Assembly: GCF_001667115.1 (NCBI RefSeq)
Contig: NZ_LZIJ01000079.1
Coordinates: forward strand, 84,720-148,719
Origin: Mycobacterium sp. 852002-51163_SCH5372311
GTDB taxonomy: Bacteria; Actinomycetota; Actinomycetes; Mycobacteriales; Mycobacteriaceae
Direction of reading: 5' to 3'
DNA: 64,000 bases
Shown here: positions 37,169 to 46,683 of the stretch, piece by piece
Layout of the letters: each line of letters opens with the position of its first letter
Numbering within the stretch: the first letter of the stretch is position 1
The notes under the pieces: generated by a model
The model's database searches: none
Told to the model about the DNA's origin: nothing
What the model saw: the letters and a program-made list of their open reading frames with translations, nothing else
Program-made: the position numbers and the translations under genes

Positions 37169-38359
37169 TCACGAATCTATCGGGTCGTCGCCGTGGACGA
37201 CGACACGGGCGCGTGCGACGTCCTTCTCGGACTGACCGCCGTCGCGCGGCGACATGCCCGCCGGCGTCAACGGCATCGGGGCACCGCCCATTCCGGCTGC
37301 CGTTGTGGGACTGCGTATTTCAGCGGCATTGAGCACCCCTGCGCGCAGCCCGACGGGCCTGCCGCCGGTCTCCGGCTCGAAACTACTGGTCGGCCGGGTG
37401 TAGCTGGTCAGCCCGGCGCCGGGGAAGCCTCCCAGCGTTCCAGCGCCGCCGCCCGACGCGCCTCCCACACCCGCGGCAGCGCCTCCCGCCAGCACCGGTT
37501 CCGCCACGGCCGCAGCGACATTCGGGCTCGAGGCGGCGGGAAACATCCCGGCCATGGATTGCAGCATGCTTTGCGGCAGGCTGGTGACTCCCTGAAACGC
37601 CTGCATCGGCGCCTGGGCCAGCTGTTTGAGCGGTTCGGTGCCGCTGGATATCATCGACATCGGTTGCTGCATAAGCGACCCCAGATGGCTACTCGCATCA
37701 GCGGGCGTGGCTGACGTCTGCCCTGCGGTCTGGGCGGCCTGGGTCGACACCTGCATTGCATCGTTGATGCCGGTGTGTGCCGCGGCCTGTCCGACAGCCT
37801 CTGCGGCTGCCGCGGGGGCGGCGGGCGAGGCCCCGAGCGGGGCGATTGGCGGCGGCACGGCCAGTGCGGCGGCCAGCGTGCTTAGGACGCCGGAATACGT
37901 CCAGCCGCGAATCGAGTTGTGCGGCCAGTGTTCTCCGAAGTACTCCGTGTCACGTTCGACGATCGCCGGGGTGTTCTGACCGAAGAAATTGGTGGCGTTC
38001 AGCGCGGCCCACTCGTCTCGGTTGGTCTGCGAAACCACCGACGGAATGACCGTGGACTGCGCAACCATAAAGGCTTCGACGGCGGCTTGCGTGACGCTGA
38101 TCTTGTGCGCCGTCCAGCCGACCAGCGTCTGCAGTCCCGCGTTGAGTCCCGTCGCGGCGACCATCGAGGCGACGGCGCCCAAACCCTGCCATTGCGCGGC
38201 TGTGACAAGGGTATTGACCGCCGAAAGACCCATCGACAGTTCCTTGTTCGCAGTCTCGGTGACCCAAACCAGGTTGTTGGCGATCACCGATGCCGCACTA
38301 CCCGCCTCGAAAATCGCCGCCACCAGCTCGGGCGGACCTGACCACCTCGGGTCGGCCAT
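37169..38359 (-). CDS. PPE-family protein, ESX-2/ESX-1-locus type
   Basis: A 396-residue PPE protein. The N-terminal ~175 residues form the helical PPE domain, beginning MADPRWSGPPELVAAIFEAG, and include VERDTEYFGEHWPHNSIRGW, where the YFG..WP segment is typical of PPE proteins encoded in ESX-1/ESX-2 loci. The C-terminal part is Ala/Gly/Pro-rich and ends with TSYTRPTSSFEPETGGRPVG, a pattern shared, as I recall, with PPE69 and PPE68. It lies 9 bp after the PE gene, its presumed heterodimer partner, and would be exported by a type VII system. Confidence 0.88.
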   Translation of the reverse strand: MADPRWSGPPELVAAIFEAGSAASVIANNLVWVTETANKELSMGLSAVNTLVTAAQWQGLGAVASMVAATGLNAGLQTLVGWTAHKISVTQAAVEAFMVAQSTVIPSVVSQTNRDEWAALNATNFFGQNTPAIVERDTEYFGEHWPHNSIRGWTYSGVLSTLAAALAVPPPIAPLGASPAAPAAAAEAVGQAAAHTGINDAMQVSTQAAQTAGQTSATPADASSHLGSLMQQPMSMISSGTEPLKQLAQAPMQAFQGVTSLPQSMLQSMAGMFPAASSPNVAAAVAEPVLAGGAAAGVGGASGGGAGTLGGFPGAGLTSYTRPTSSFEPETGGRPVGLRAGVLNAAEIRSPTTAAGMGGAPMPLTPAGMSPRDGGQSEKDVARARVVVHGDDPIDS

Positions 38360-38368
38360 GGCGTCCTC

Positions 38369-38668
38369 TTACAGCAGGCCCGCGTTGATCGCCTCTACGG
38401 CGGTCGTGGTGGATGCAGCCATGCCTTGCGCACCTGAGAAAGCCGCGCGCTGACCGACGTGCTCGGCGGTCGAAGCCAGGTAGGCGGTTCCGGCGGCATT
38501 CAGCGCGGCAGCGAACTGGACGGAGTCCGCGTCCGCCGCCATCGGCAGCACCCCGGTAAGGGCGGCCGCTCCGGCAGCGGTTGTGGCCGCCATCCCCTCG
38601 CTGATCCCGGCCTCGGCCGCAGCCGACAAGTCGACGCCGTCCGGAATCATGCTGAACAAGCCGCCCAT
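38369..38668 (-). CDS. PE-family protein (PE36/PE35-like)
   Basis: A 99-residue helical protein: VDLSAAAEAGISEGMAATTA, MAADADSVQFAAALNAAGTAYLASTAEHVGQ and AFSGAQGMAASTTTAVEAI. The paired helices around the ADxDSxQFAAALN turn match ESX-locus PE proteins. The canonical YxxxD/E export motif after the second helix is not evident. ATG at 38668 has GGGGAG 8 nt upstream; the longer open frame is not coding-like. Order eccC-PE-PPE matches the ESX-2 locus. Confidence 0.8.
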   Translation of the reverse strand: MGGLFSMIPDGVDLSAAAEAGISEGMAATTAAGAAALTGVLPMAADADSVQFAAALNAAGTAYLASTAEHVGQRAAFSGAQGMAASTTTAVEAINAGLL

Positions 38669-38766
38669 ATATCGATCTCCCCTTGTTTGTCGGCCGCTGG
38701 AGCTGTCTGAGTTTAAGAAGGGTGATACAAGCTGTCGAGTCAGGGTGGACGACTTCGGCTTGCGCC

Positions 38767-41700
38767 CTATTCCGGCGCTCCGACCAGCACCCCTTCGATC
38801 GCGCCTTCGGTGGTGACCAGCAGGCCGCGGCCGGGCGGCAGCTGCTGCGCGCTTATCCGGCCGAAGACCTTCACCGCCACGGGATCGTTGTCCATGAACA
38901 ACGTGGGTGCGCGCGAGCTGGTCATCTTCTGCAGGAACGGGTTCGTCACCGACACCCCCGCCCAGTTCCCGGGCAGCCGCGAAACGATCACGTGCAGCCC
39001 GATCTCCCGACTGCGTTCGATCAATCCCCACAACGGCGCTGTGGCAGCGTTCTTGCCGATCACCCCGTGCGGTCGCAGCTCCTGCTCGTCGTCGATCAGG
39101 AGGAAATGGTGGGGACCTTGCCAGGTGCCCCGGCTCAGCAGTTCTTCCTGACTCAGGCCGGACGGTGGCAGGCGGTCGCGCATGATCTGCGCCAACCCTT
39201 CGATCACCTCGTCGATGTCGTCCTGGGTATAGGCGTACGCACGCACATGCGGAGCCTGGATCTTGCCGATGAGCGACGTCTTGGGGTCAATGATGCTGAT
39301 TTGTGCCTGTTCTGGGGTGAAGCGGCTGACGATCGCCTGCCCGAGGGCGGCCAGCGTGGTGGTCTTCCCGCACAGCTGGCGGCCCAGGACCAGCAAGTTG
39401 GGCACCATCCGGGTGAGCAGAGCCACCGGCTGCAGCGCACTTTCGCCGATCGCGAACGGGATGTTCAGTGGATCGGCGGCGTCGGCGGTGTCTGGGGTAT
39501 TTACGAAGGCGGCAATCACCTGACTGAGCTCGATCCGCTCGGGCAGCCGCGCCAATCGCTCCACTCGACCGGCACCGGTCAGACCGGCGATCAGCGGGCC
39601 GAGCTCCCGGGTGGTCACGCGGGCACCGCTGCTCGCGGTGATCTCCGGCACGCCCACCAGCAGCTCGTAGCCGTCGCGAGTGACCCCGAACCCGGGCCTG
39701 TCCAGCGTGTTTCGGGCCGCTTTTCTGCGTTCGAAGCCTTCGCCCATCTGCGTTTCGTCCGGGTTGCTCAGCCGCAGCTGGATGCGTGCGTTCGACACGT
39801 TGACCAGCTGTTGCTTCTGGCCCACCAACCACGCCGTTGCGCTGGTCATGACATGCACCCCGTAGGACAGGCCCTGGCGGGCGATCGCGATCAGACGGTC
39901 GCCCGTCGCGGCGTCCTTCTCGTAGAGGTCGCTGAAATTGTCGACGACGAGGAACACGTCGCCGAACTTGTCGCCGGGATCGGTCGGGCCGGCGCCGCCA
40001 GTGCCGAAGCGCCGATCGCGGAATTCCGAGATGTCGATCTGATACCGCTTGAACGACGCCTCCCGGGCGAGAACCAATCCCTCCAAGGAAGCGATCGTCC
40101 GCGACACCCCCTCGCGGTCCGTCTGGCTCACTACGGACGCCACGTGCGGCAACTCTTCGACCGGGTACAGCGCCGCCCCGACGCAGAAGAACGTCACCCG
40201 CTCGGGGCGGTACATCAACGCCGCCGACGTCATCAGGGTCATCAACGTGGTGGACTTGCCGCGCTGAGCGGTGGCGACCACCATGATGTTGTCCATCTCC
40301 GCGTCGATTGCGTGCACTCGCTGGGCATGCTCGTCGGGGATGTCCACGATTCCAACGGGGAACACCAAGCCCGGGTTTTCGCCGTAGTCGAGATTCCAGG
40401 GCTTGCCACGCCACCGCGCCACCAGCGCATCCACCGGCTCGCTGACTTCCAAAGGTGGCAGCCATATCTGATGCGGCGGCCGTGCCGGGTGCGAGAGCAG
40501 CGACTCGCGGATCACGTCGACCAGCTTCTTCTTCCGGAATCCGTCGGGATGGAAGAGGAACTCGTCAGGCTCCTCGGGTTGGTCGGCCACCGCCAAAGCG
40601 GCGCTGTCGGATTCGCTGAGCGGCTGGTATGCCCACGTATACGAGCGTGGTTGGGAAAAGCTGACCGCCACAGTCTTGTTCACGTTGACGGCACGCTTCG
40701 GCACCACGAAGGGAGCGGACACATAAAAGCACCGGAACTGCTCGAGGTCGCGCGGCCCGACTTTGAGCAACGCGTAACCGTTCTCTTTCGACGGCAGGTG
40801 CAATGCCGAATCACTACCGATGACATCACGCGAGTCTTCGGCGGTTTCCGCACGTAGTGCAACCCGAAAGGCGATGTTGCTCTTGACTTTGCTGAGCGAT
40901 GACAGATCCAGCCGCTGGCCGCCGAGTGTGAAGAAGACGTTGCAGCCTCGGCCCTCCTGTCCGATGTGAATCACGAGATCGATCCACTCCGGGTGGTGAA
41001 TGAACAGCTCCAGGTACTCGTCGATGATGACCAGCAGAATCGGCACCGGTTCCAGATCCCGTCCCGCGAGCCGCATCTCCTCGTACTCGTTGGCATCTCG
41101 CGCCCCGGCGTCCTTGAAAAGCCGGTAGCGCCTGGCTATCTCGCCATTGATCGCCTTGCGCATCCGCTCGGCCAGGTGACGGTCGTCCTTACCCAGGTTG
41201 GACAGCGAACCGGCGACGTGCGGAAATCCCTGCAAGTCTTGGGCCGCCGACTCGAACTTCATGTCGACGAAGATCACGATGAAGGTTTCCGGTGAGTGCG
41301 TCAGCGCGATCCCGCTGCACAATGACAAGAAGTATTCCGACTTACCCGAGCCAGACGTGCCGATCACCACAGAGTGAAAGCCGTAACCACCAAAGTCCTT
41401 GGCGCGCAGAATCACATGCTGCAGTTCACCACCTTGCTTGACGCCGACCGGCACCATCGCCCACTTGTGGTCGCCGCGGCCACGGCTGTCGGACCAGAGC
41501 CTGTCGACGTCGAGTTCTCGAGGGTCGGTGATACCCAGCGCGCGCAGTAGCTCACCGCCCTGGCTGTCCGTTTCGGACAGATCCGCAGCGCTCATCGGGG
41601 ACCAGCGGGCAAGCGCCCGCGCGTACCTGTTGGCGGTGCTCTCGGCGAGCATATCCGCCACGGCGTAGAACGTTTCGCGATGCGTGAGCCGGCCTTCGCG

Positions 41701-42852
41701 CAGCGCAAACCGCTGCTTGTCGTCAAACCCGACGCCGACGCCTTCGCGAGTCGCCAACCGCAGCACCGTGATTCCGGCCATACCCTTCTGTCCGGTCACG
41801 CCCTCCCATTGCTCGGGCGTGCCGATGTTGTCGTCCACGATCACCCAATGTGGTCCCAGCGCTGGCCCGCCGAGCGACTCCACGGGCGACGGCATCGACG
41901 TCGGGCTGGTCCCGACCGGTGGCGTCCACGGTCCGCGGCCCTTGCGGTGCAACTCGGCGTCGAGTGCTTCTTCCAGCTCCGCCGGAGACGCAAACACCAA
42001 CCGCCGCAGTCCACATGCATCGAACATCTCGTCGTGCTGATTGTGCGGCAGCCACACCAACCATGACCAAAACTCGGGGTGGCGGGTGACTACCATCAGC
42101 TTGAGGTCGCTGGGGCTGTGGTAGACGGCGAGCGAACACAGCACGGACCGCATCAGGCTGTGCAGCTCACCGGGCTCTGCGCCGATGAAGCTGAAACCCG
42201 GGCTTGACCGCAGGCTCAGTACCTTGCCAATCCCGCGAATCTTGCTCTGCTCCAGGATGAAATCCCTTAGGGCGCCACCGGTTACCGGCTCCAGCTCTTC
42301 GCCGACTGGAACGTCCGGCCATTGCAGCGAAACCGCCGACTCGTTGGCCTGCTGCACGCCGAGCCCGAGGCGGACGTCGAGGAAGTCGGGGTCGTTAGGC
42401 CGGCGTTCCCACATCCGCGGTCCGCCGATGACCGTGTCCAATCGCTGCGGATCGGCGTGCACGAACAGCTGGCCATCGCGCTGCTCTTGGGCGGCGCGCT
42501 GCACTTCGTCGCGGTCCTCGTCGAGTTGGCGCAGATAGCTGCGGCGTTGCTTTTCCTGTTCGCCCCAGCTGATCCGGCGTGCCCGTCCGAAGCGTCCGCT
42601 GAACATCAGCGTGCCGAACCCCACCAGGCCGATCATCGGGAAGAACCCGGACTGCAGGGATCGAATCCCCGACGCGTACATCACCACCAGCGTGCCGATG
42701 ATGCCGACCAGCAGCGCCGGCAACGCGATCATCAGCAGGATGTTTCGTGGCTCGCGTTCGGGCAGCGCCATCGGCGCGCCGATCGCGATTCGCACCGGCG
42801 GGATGTCCGGTGCCGGCTTGCGGGCGGCGCGGACGAACCCTCGTTTGGACAT
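38767..42852 (-). CDS. eccC: EccC-type type VII secretion ATPase (fused EccCa-EccCb)
   Basis: A 1361-residue FtsK/SpoIIIE-type coupling ATPase. Two membrane segments (about 38-80) follow the N-terminus. NBD1 has a canonical Walker A GTSGSGKSEY near residue 500 and Walker B LLVIIDEYLEL. NBD2 has a weaker P-loop ATAQRGKST near 860 with VFLVVDNFSDLY. NBD3 has GRQLCGKTT near 1160 with HFLLIDDEQEL. Fused EccC is usual for ESX-2, -3, -4 and -5, while ESX-1 splits it. The ATG lies 2 nt after the eccB stop. It would recognise and drive substrate export; no EsxA/B partner is in the window. Confidence 0.93.
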   Translation of the reverse strand: MSKRGFVRAARKPAPDIPPVRIAIGAPMALPEREPRNILLMIALPALLVGIIGTLVVMYASGIRSLQSGFFPMIGLVGFGTLMFSGRFGRARRISWGEQEKQRRSYLRQLDEDRDEVQRAAQEQRDGQLFVHADPQRLDTVIGGPRMWERRPNDPDFLDVRLGLGVQQANESAVSLQWPDVPVGEELEPVTGGALRDFILEQSKIRGIGKVLSLRSSPGFSFIGAEPGELHSLMRSVLCSLAVYHSPSDLKLMVVTRHPEFWSWLVWLPHNQHDEMFDACGLRRLVFASPAELEEALDAELHRKGRGPWTPPVGTSPTSMPSPVESLGGPALGPHWVIVDDNIGTPEQWEGVTGQKGMAGITVLRLATREGVGVGFDDKQRFALREGRLTHRETFYAVADMLAESTANRYARALARWSPMSAADLSETDSQGGELLRALGITDPRELDVDRLWSDSRGRGDHKWAMVPVGVKQGGELQHVILRAKDFGGYGFHSVVIGTSGSGKSEYFLSLCSGIALTHSPETFIVIFVDMKFESAAQDLQGFPHVAGSLSNLGKDDRHLAERMRKAINGEIARRYRLFKDAGARDANEYEEMRLAGRDLEPVPILLVIIDEYLELFIHHPEWIDLVIHIGQEGRGCNVFFTLGGQRLDLSSLSKVKSNIAFRVALRAETAEDSRDVIGSDSALHLPSKENGYALLKVGPRDLEQFRCFYVSAPFVVPKRAVNVNKTVAVSFSQPRSYTWAYQPLSESDSAALAVADQPEEPDEFLFHPDGFRKKKLVDVIRESLLSHPARPPHQIWLPPLEVSEPVDALVARWRGKPWNLDYGENPGLVFPVGIVDIPDEHAQRVHAIDAEMDNIMVVATAQRGKSTTLMTLMTSAALMYRPERVTFFCVGAALYPVEELPHVASVVSQTDREGVSRTIASLEGLVLAREASFKRYQIDISEFRDRRFGTGGAGPTDPGDKFGDVFLVVDNFSDLYEKDAATGDRLIAIARQGLSYGVHVMTSATAWLVGQKQQLVNVSNARIQLRLSNPDETQMGEGFERRKAARNTLDRPGFGVTRDGYELLVGVPEITASSGARVTTRELGPLIAGLTGAGRVERLARLPERIELSQVIAAFVNTPDTADAADPLNIPFAIGESALQPVALLTRMVPNLLVLGRQLCGKTTTLAALGQAIVSRFTPEQAQISIIDPKTSLIGKIQAPHVRAYAYTQDDIDEVIEGLAQIMRDRLPPSGLSQEELLSRGTWQGPHHFLLIDDEQELRPHGVIGKNAATAPLWGLIERSREIGLHVIVSRLPGNWAGVSVTNPFLQKMTSSRAPTLFMDNDPVAVKVFGRISAQQLPPGRGLLVTTEGAIEGVLVGAPE

Positions 42853-42854
42853 GC

Positions 42855-44363
42855 CTAACCCCCGATGTTCTGCTCGTTGGACCCGGAAATGGGTGCCACC
42901 ATCCCACCTCCGGGGAGGGCGTCGCGAGCCACCAGCGCGGCATCACGGCTGATGGCCGGTCCCGTCGCAAACGTGCGCACGATGGGCCACGGCGCTTGCA
43001 CAGCAAAGCGTGGATCTATGCCCAGCGCCTGCAGCGTCCGTTGGTCCGATTGGATGCCATACCGAACCCCTTGCGGCGAAAGCCAATACAAGCTCTCCCG
43101 ACTGCCGGCCGTGACGGCACCGCTCGTCGTCGCGACGAAATTCGCCGCGCCCGGCAACACCAGCGTCTGGTTGGCCTCCACGGAATCGGGATGGCGGTCG
43201 TCGCGAACCAACTGCACCAAGTGGGAATCCATGCTGCCCGGTACCGGCAGACCGCGCCCGCTGAAGACAGCGATCCGCGCCTGGGGGTCGCCGGCTTGTT
43301 TCTCCCACCCCACGCATGTCACCGGATTCGCCGACGTATCAATGAAATCCAGCTTTCCAGACGGGTAGTAGTCGACGTTGAGGACATCGACTACCGGAAT
43401 GTGTATCAGCTTGTCCGGCGCGACCAGCGTCGGCGTCGGAGAACCATGCGAATCCCCGGCGCGCAACATGTCCGCGACAAAGCTGCTGATTTTCTGCACG
43501 CCGCCGGGCAGCAGCACATAGAAGCCGTTGACGGCCCCGTTCGCATCGCGGGTCTCCAGGACGCTGCCCACCGACGTCCCGGTTAACCATTGTGACGGTG
43601 TGCCGGCATCCGGAATGGCGGGTAAAACAACAGGTTCGGTTGACGGCAAGGCGTCGAAGAGGGCGTTGGAGATCTCAATCGGATAGGTCACTCCGGGGTC
43701 GAGACCGAGATTGAAGGTCACCGCCCGCTCGGTCGGGTCGACCCGGGATCGCTGGCCATGCCAGATGACGTAGGTCGCGCCCCGATGGGTGGCCAGGATC
43801 GCCTGCGTGGGGCTCATCGCCGCGGCCCGCCCCAACGGCGAGAGCTGGCCCGCGATCGCTGTCACCACCGCAGCCGTCCCGCCGGTTTGGGTGGCGCCGC
43901 GGTTGGCCGCAGTGTCGCACACCGACCAGGCCGATAGGGCGTTCGACGTGATCGGCAGGCTATCCGGCACACCGGGAATGCCGATCGTCGGGCCGGTGGG
44001 GTATTTGGCAATCTCGCCCGCCTTGACCCAGGCCGGGGCGGCCGCATTGCCCACCGCCAACCGTGCGGAGGTCAGGTTGAGCGCGGGGTAGAGGTGCCCA
44101 TTGATCTTCGCGTACACCGCGCCGGTGTCGCGGTCACCGATGATCGCCGATTCGCCGATCAGACCTGCGGGCTTCATGATGTGCAGTAGAGCCATCCAGC
44201 CGACGCCAATGACCACCAGCACGATCGAGAGTGCCACCGCCGCTTGCTGTTTGCGGTCGTCGTGCTTCATGCGCACGGAGAACCTGGTGATCGCAGCGCG
44301 CAACCGCCGGTTGTAGAACAGGTGCCCCGAATTCTGGTCCCGATTGGACAGATTGAGTGGCAC
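42855..44363 (-). CDS. eccB: EccB-type type VII secretion membrane protein
   Basis: A 502-residue protein. The N-terminus PLNLSNRDQNSGHLFYNRRL is followed by one membrane segment (VALSIVLVVIGVGWMALLHI, about 42-62) and a large periplasmic domain. ESAIIGDRDTGAVYAKINGHLYPALNLTSARL is the family's hallmark (key pieces: IIGDRDTGAVY, LYPALNLTSARL). Two Cys (SVCDTA, VTCVGW) may pair. GTG at 44363 has AAGGAG 8 nt upstream and gives an N-terminus that, from memory, closely resembles EccB2 of ESX-2. It is tightly coupled to eccC. Confidence 0.92.
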   Translation of the reverse strand: MPLNLSNRDQNSGHLFYNRRLRAAITRFSVRMKHDDRKQQAAVALSIVLVVIGVGWMALLHIMKPAGLIGESAIIGDRDTGAVYAKINGHLYPALNLTSARLAVGNAAAPAWVKAGEIAKYPTGPTIGIPGVPDSLPITSNALSAWSVCDTAANRGATQTGGTAAVVTAIAGQLSPLGRAAAMSPTQAILATHRGATYVIWHGQRSRVDPTERAVTFNLGLDPGVTYPIEISNALFDALPSTEPVVLPAIPDAGTPSQWLTGTSVGSVLETRDANGAVNGFYVLLPGGVQKISSFVADMLRAGDSHGSPTPTLVAPDKLIHIPVVDVLNVDYYPSGKLDFIDTSANPVTCVGWEKQAGDPQARIAVFSGRGLPVPGSMDSHLVQLVRDDRHPDSVEANQTLVLPGAANFVATTSGAVTAGSRESLYWLSPQGVRYGIQSDQRTLQALGIDPRFAVQAPWPIVRTFATGPAISRDAALVARDALPGGGMVAPISGSNEQNIGG

Positions 44364-44450
44364 AACGATTCTCCTTTCAGGAGATAAGCTTTCGGCAGGA
44401 TTATTTGTCCGGCAGCCCAAGCACACTTCCGTGCTGCATTGGCACCGGCG

Positions 44451-44780
44451 TCAGCGCAAGTGGCCGCCGTACCTGGCCTGGTTCTCGGCTTCTGCCTCTT
44501 CGCGCAACGCTGCGATCGCGAGGTTCAACCTGTCGGTCAGTTCTCCATGTGCGTATCCGGTCATCACGTCCGGATGCAACGTCAATTTGAGCAATCGGCC
44601 GTCGGAATTCGCGACGGCATGAATATCACCCAGATCCACGCTGTATGTGACGGTTTCGGCCTGCGCGACAAGGGCTTCCCACTTGTCCGCCGCCTCGCTC
44701 AGCTCACGCAGAACCGACTCGACGAGATCTTTGTCCATCAGGTCACTCAGCTCGCTGCTGCGACTGTCCGACCCCGACAC
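44451..44780 (-). CDS. YbaB-like DUF2710 protein (Rv0030-like)
   Basis: A 109-residue protein with SVLRELSEAADKWEALVAQA, VTYSVDLGDIHAVANSDGRL and GYAHGELTDRLNLAIAALRE. The central beta strands with an SDGRL turn resemble YbaB/EbfC-type folds seen in ESX accessory proteins. Length and sequence match Rv0030 as I recall it. It lies between the DUF5631/5632-type gene and eccB on the same strand, so it belongs to the secretion cluster. Function unknown. Confidence 0.8.
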   Translation of the reverse strand: MSGSDSRSSELSDLMDKDLVESVLRELSEAADKWEALVAQAETVTYSVDLGDIHAVANSDGRLLKLTLHPDVMTGYAHGELTDRLNLAIAALREEAEAENQARYGGHLR

Positions 44781-44842
44781 GATGACAGTATGTCGACCCC
44801 TCCCACCAGCGTCAATTCAAGGTTCGGGTCTCGCCTTGAGGC

Positions 44843-46144
44843 TCACGACGTGGTCTCCCACCGGCTGGCCGGTGGGGCGTCGAGTTTCTGGAACCAGGAC
44901 AGATGATAGTTGGCAGCTATTCGGTCGCCGGTGACAAATCCCTCGGTAGCGGCCAACAGCAGACAATTCTGCAAATGCGCGGGTTCGACATCCGGACTTT
45001 GGTTGAGCAGTTGCTGATACGCGGTGTCGAGATGCACTCGCAGCAGGTCGACTTCGTCGTCGACGACGCCGGTTCCCGCCGCAGCGGCCCTCGCCAAGGT
45101 GTGCACCATCCGCGGCACGCCATCGCGCCAGTGGGTAGCTTGGCTCAGGTCCCATCCCAGGTCATCGATGTCAGGCAGTTCGCGGGGCTGCACCGACGTC
45201 GGCGTCTCGGCGAACTCGGCCGACCAGTCCAACGAATCGCCCGGTGCGTAGGTCACCAGGCGCAATGTGTCGCCCAGCATGGATGAGGCTTTGCCAGTGC
45301 GCCGTTCAGGCGGCAGTAGCCGCACCCCTTCGGGAATGTCGATGCGTGCGGGTATCCAGCCGTGCGCGAGGTCCGTGACCAGCACCGTCGTGCCATCCGC
45401 ACAGTCGCCGACTGCCCAGTTCAGCTTGGGTTCTTGACGGACCACGAACGAGAGCAGTCGCTGCAATCGTTCGTCCCCCGCAAGCGGGAGGTGCCCCCAG
45501 TTGGTTTCGGCAGGAGCTGCGGGCACTGGCGTCTGCGGTGGCGGTTCCGGCTGCGACTCCGGCGCCACCGCCGGGGTTTCGAAGACAGGTTCCGGGATCG
45601 GTGCTACGGGCGGTTGGACGGCCGTTGCGTCAAGGTGCCGGCCGTCAACCCGCACGACATCAGGACTGACCGTGTCTGCCGCCGCCGCGCCGGGCGGTTC
45701 CGAGTCCCTCACAGCGGGTATGACCTGCGTCTTATCGAGATCAATCGGGGCAGAATCCCGTCGGACGGGTGGTCTGGCGTGCCGGGCCGGCGGCCGAGCC
45801 GTCATCGGCTGCACACGGCGAATTACCGACTCGACTCGTCGCACAGCGCGGGCACGCGCCTGCTCGATCACCTTGGCCTCTTCCGCCTGCCGAACCGGGT
45901 CGGCCATTCCGGCTCGTCTCATCAGCTTCAGCTGGTCGTTGGCGCTACGGGCGATCCGCTGCAGGTCGTCCCTGAGATGGTCTGCGACCGTGGCGTTTTC
46001 GGGGGTGATCGTCGACAGCTCAGCCGGCCAGAGCCCACCTATCACCCACGCGGTGCAATCGATGGGAGAGCTGAATGCCGGAATCGTCAGGGATTCCTCC
46101 GCCGCTCTCCGGAGGCGCTGACGCGCTGACATCCGACCGAACAT
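44843..46144 (-). CDS. DUF5631/DUF5632-type ESX-associated protein (Rv0029-like)
   Basis: A 433-residue protein. An N-terminal domain starts MFGRMSARQRLRRAAEESLT and includes CTAWVIGGLWPAELS. A Pro/Ala/Glu-rich linker (about 140-240) follows. Then comes a domain with LPLAGDERLQRLLSFVVRQE and VGDCADGTTVLVTDLAHGWI, and a helical end. The second and third parts resemble the C-terminal domains of Rv3899c and Rv2082 from memory. ATG at 46144 is preferred to upstream starts because the extra residues are Cys/Arg-rich. Encoded in the ESX-associated cluster; function unknown. Confidence 0.75.
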   Translation of the reverse strand: MFGRMSARQRLRRAAEESLTIPAFSSPIDCTAWVIGGLWPAELSTITPENATVADHLRDDLQRIARSANDQLKLMRRAGMADPVRQAEEAKVIEQARARAVRRVESVIRRVQPMTARPPARHARPPVRRDSAPIDLDKTQVIPAVRDSEPPGAAAADTVSPDVVRVDGRHLDATAVQPPVAPIPEPVFETPAVAPESQPEPPPQTPVPAAPAETNWGHLPLAGDERLQRLLSFVVRQEPKLNWAVGDCADGTTVLVTDLAHGWIPARIDIPEGVRLLPPERRTGKASSMLGDTLRLVTYAPGDSLDWSAEFAETPTSVQPRELPDIDDLGWDLSQATHWRDGVPRMVHTLARAAAAGTGVVDDEVDLLRVHLDTAYQQLLNQSPDVEPAHLQNCLLLAATEGFVTGDRIAANYHLSWFQKLDAPPASRWETTS

Positions 46145-46230
46145 TGCCACCGGGCAAGCGTACCGGCATCCTCCATGACGTGCGCAGACGGTGAATTGTG
46201 CGGCCATCACGGCGTGGGTAGCGTGGGGAC

Positions 46231-46374
46231 ATGGCTGATTCTGCGCTGCAGCAGCAACTCGACGAGGTGCGCGCGCTACTCGGCCGCGCCCGAGAGCTGT
46301 TCGGCGCCAACCCAATCGAGCCGCCCGCCGATATCGTTCCCGATCCTGACGCCGCCAAGACCTGGTTGGTGTGA
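46231..46374 (+). CDS. Possible 47-aa ESX-associated small protein on the opposite strand
   Basis: A 47-codon frame, starting MADSALQQQLDEVRALLGRA and ending DPDAAKTWLV, reads opposite to the surrounding cluster. It occupies most of the gap between the Rv0029-like start (46144) and the Rv0028-like stop (46378), ending 3 nt before the latter. Composition is strongly protein-like: an amphipathic helix followed by a Pro/Asp-rich tail. GTGGGGA precedes the ATG. It may be a complete small gene or the 5' remnant of a longer one. No family is assigned with confidence. Confidence 0.5.
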   Translation: MADSALQQQLDEVRALLGRARELFGANPIEPPADIVPDPDAAKTWLV

Positions 46375-46377
46375 ACT

Positions 46378-46683
46378 TCAGCTGCCGCGCCGGCGCAACT
46401 GATGCGCCAGTAGTTTCTCGATCGCCTCATCGAGATCGTGCGGGGTCGGGACCTCCGCAGAGGGGGTGTGTCCGGCCGCCACGATCTCATCCCGCACTTC
46501 CAGCAATGCCTTGAGACACGACACGTCCGCCGTCAGCAGGATGCCCTGCGCCAGGGTTGACGCGTCGGTGTCCATCGCCTCGGCGCTCAGCGCGACGCTG
46601 TGCATGTATCCGCCGCGACACGAGCGGACCAGGATGTGTCCGCTCGGGTGAACGGTGTCGAAGGCGGGGTTGGCGTCCGTCAT
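46378..46683 (-). CDS. DUF2694 protein (Rv0028-like)
   Basis: A 101-residue protein starting MTDANPAFDTVHPSGHILVR and containing RGGYMHSVALSAEAMDTDA and ILLTADVSCLKALLEVRDEI. It matches Rv0028 in length and sequence as I recall. Its ATG overlaps the stop of the upstream EspC-like gene by 4 nt. DUF2694 proteins occur only near type VII secretion genes in mycobacteria, to my knowledge; function unknown. Confidence 0.82.
   Translation of the reverse strand: MTDANPAFDTVHPSGHILVRSCRGGYMHSVALSAEAMDTDASTLAQGILLTADVSCLKALLEVRDEIVAAGHTPSAEVPTPHDLDEAIEKLLAHQLRRRGS

Noticed and set aside
38683..40857. A 724-codon open frame on the plus strand
   Set aside because: It is antisense to eccC and arises from high GC; it has His/Gln/Arg-rich random composition and no domain, while the minus-strand EccC sequence is clearly conserved.
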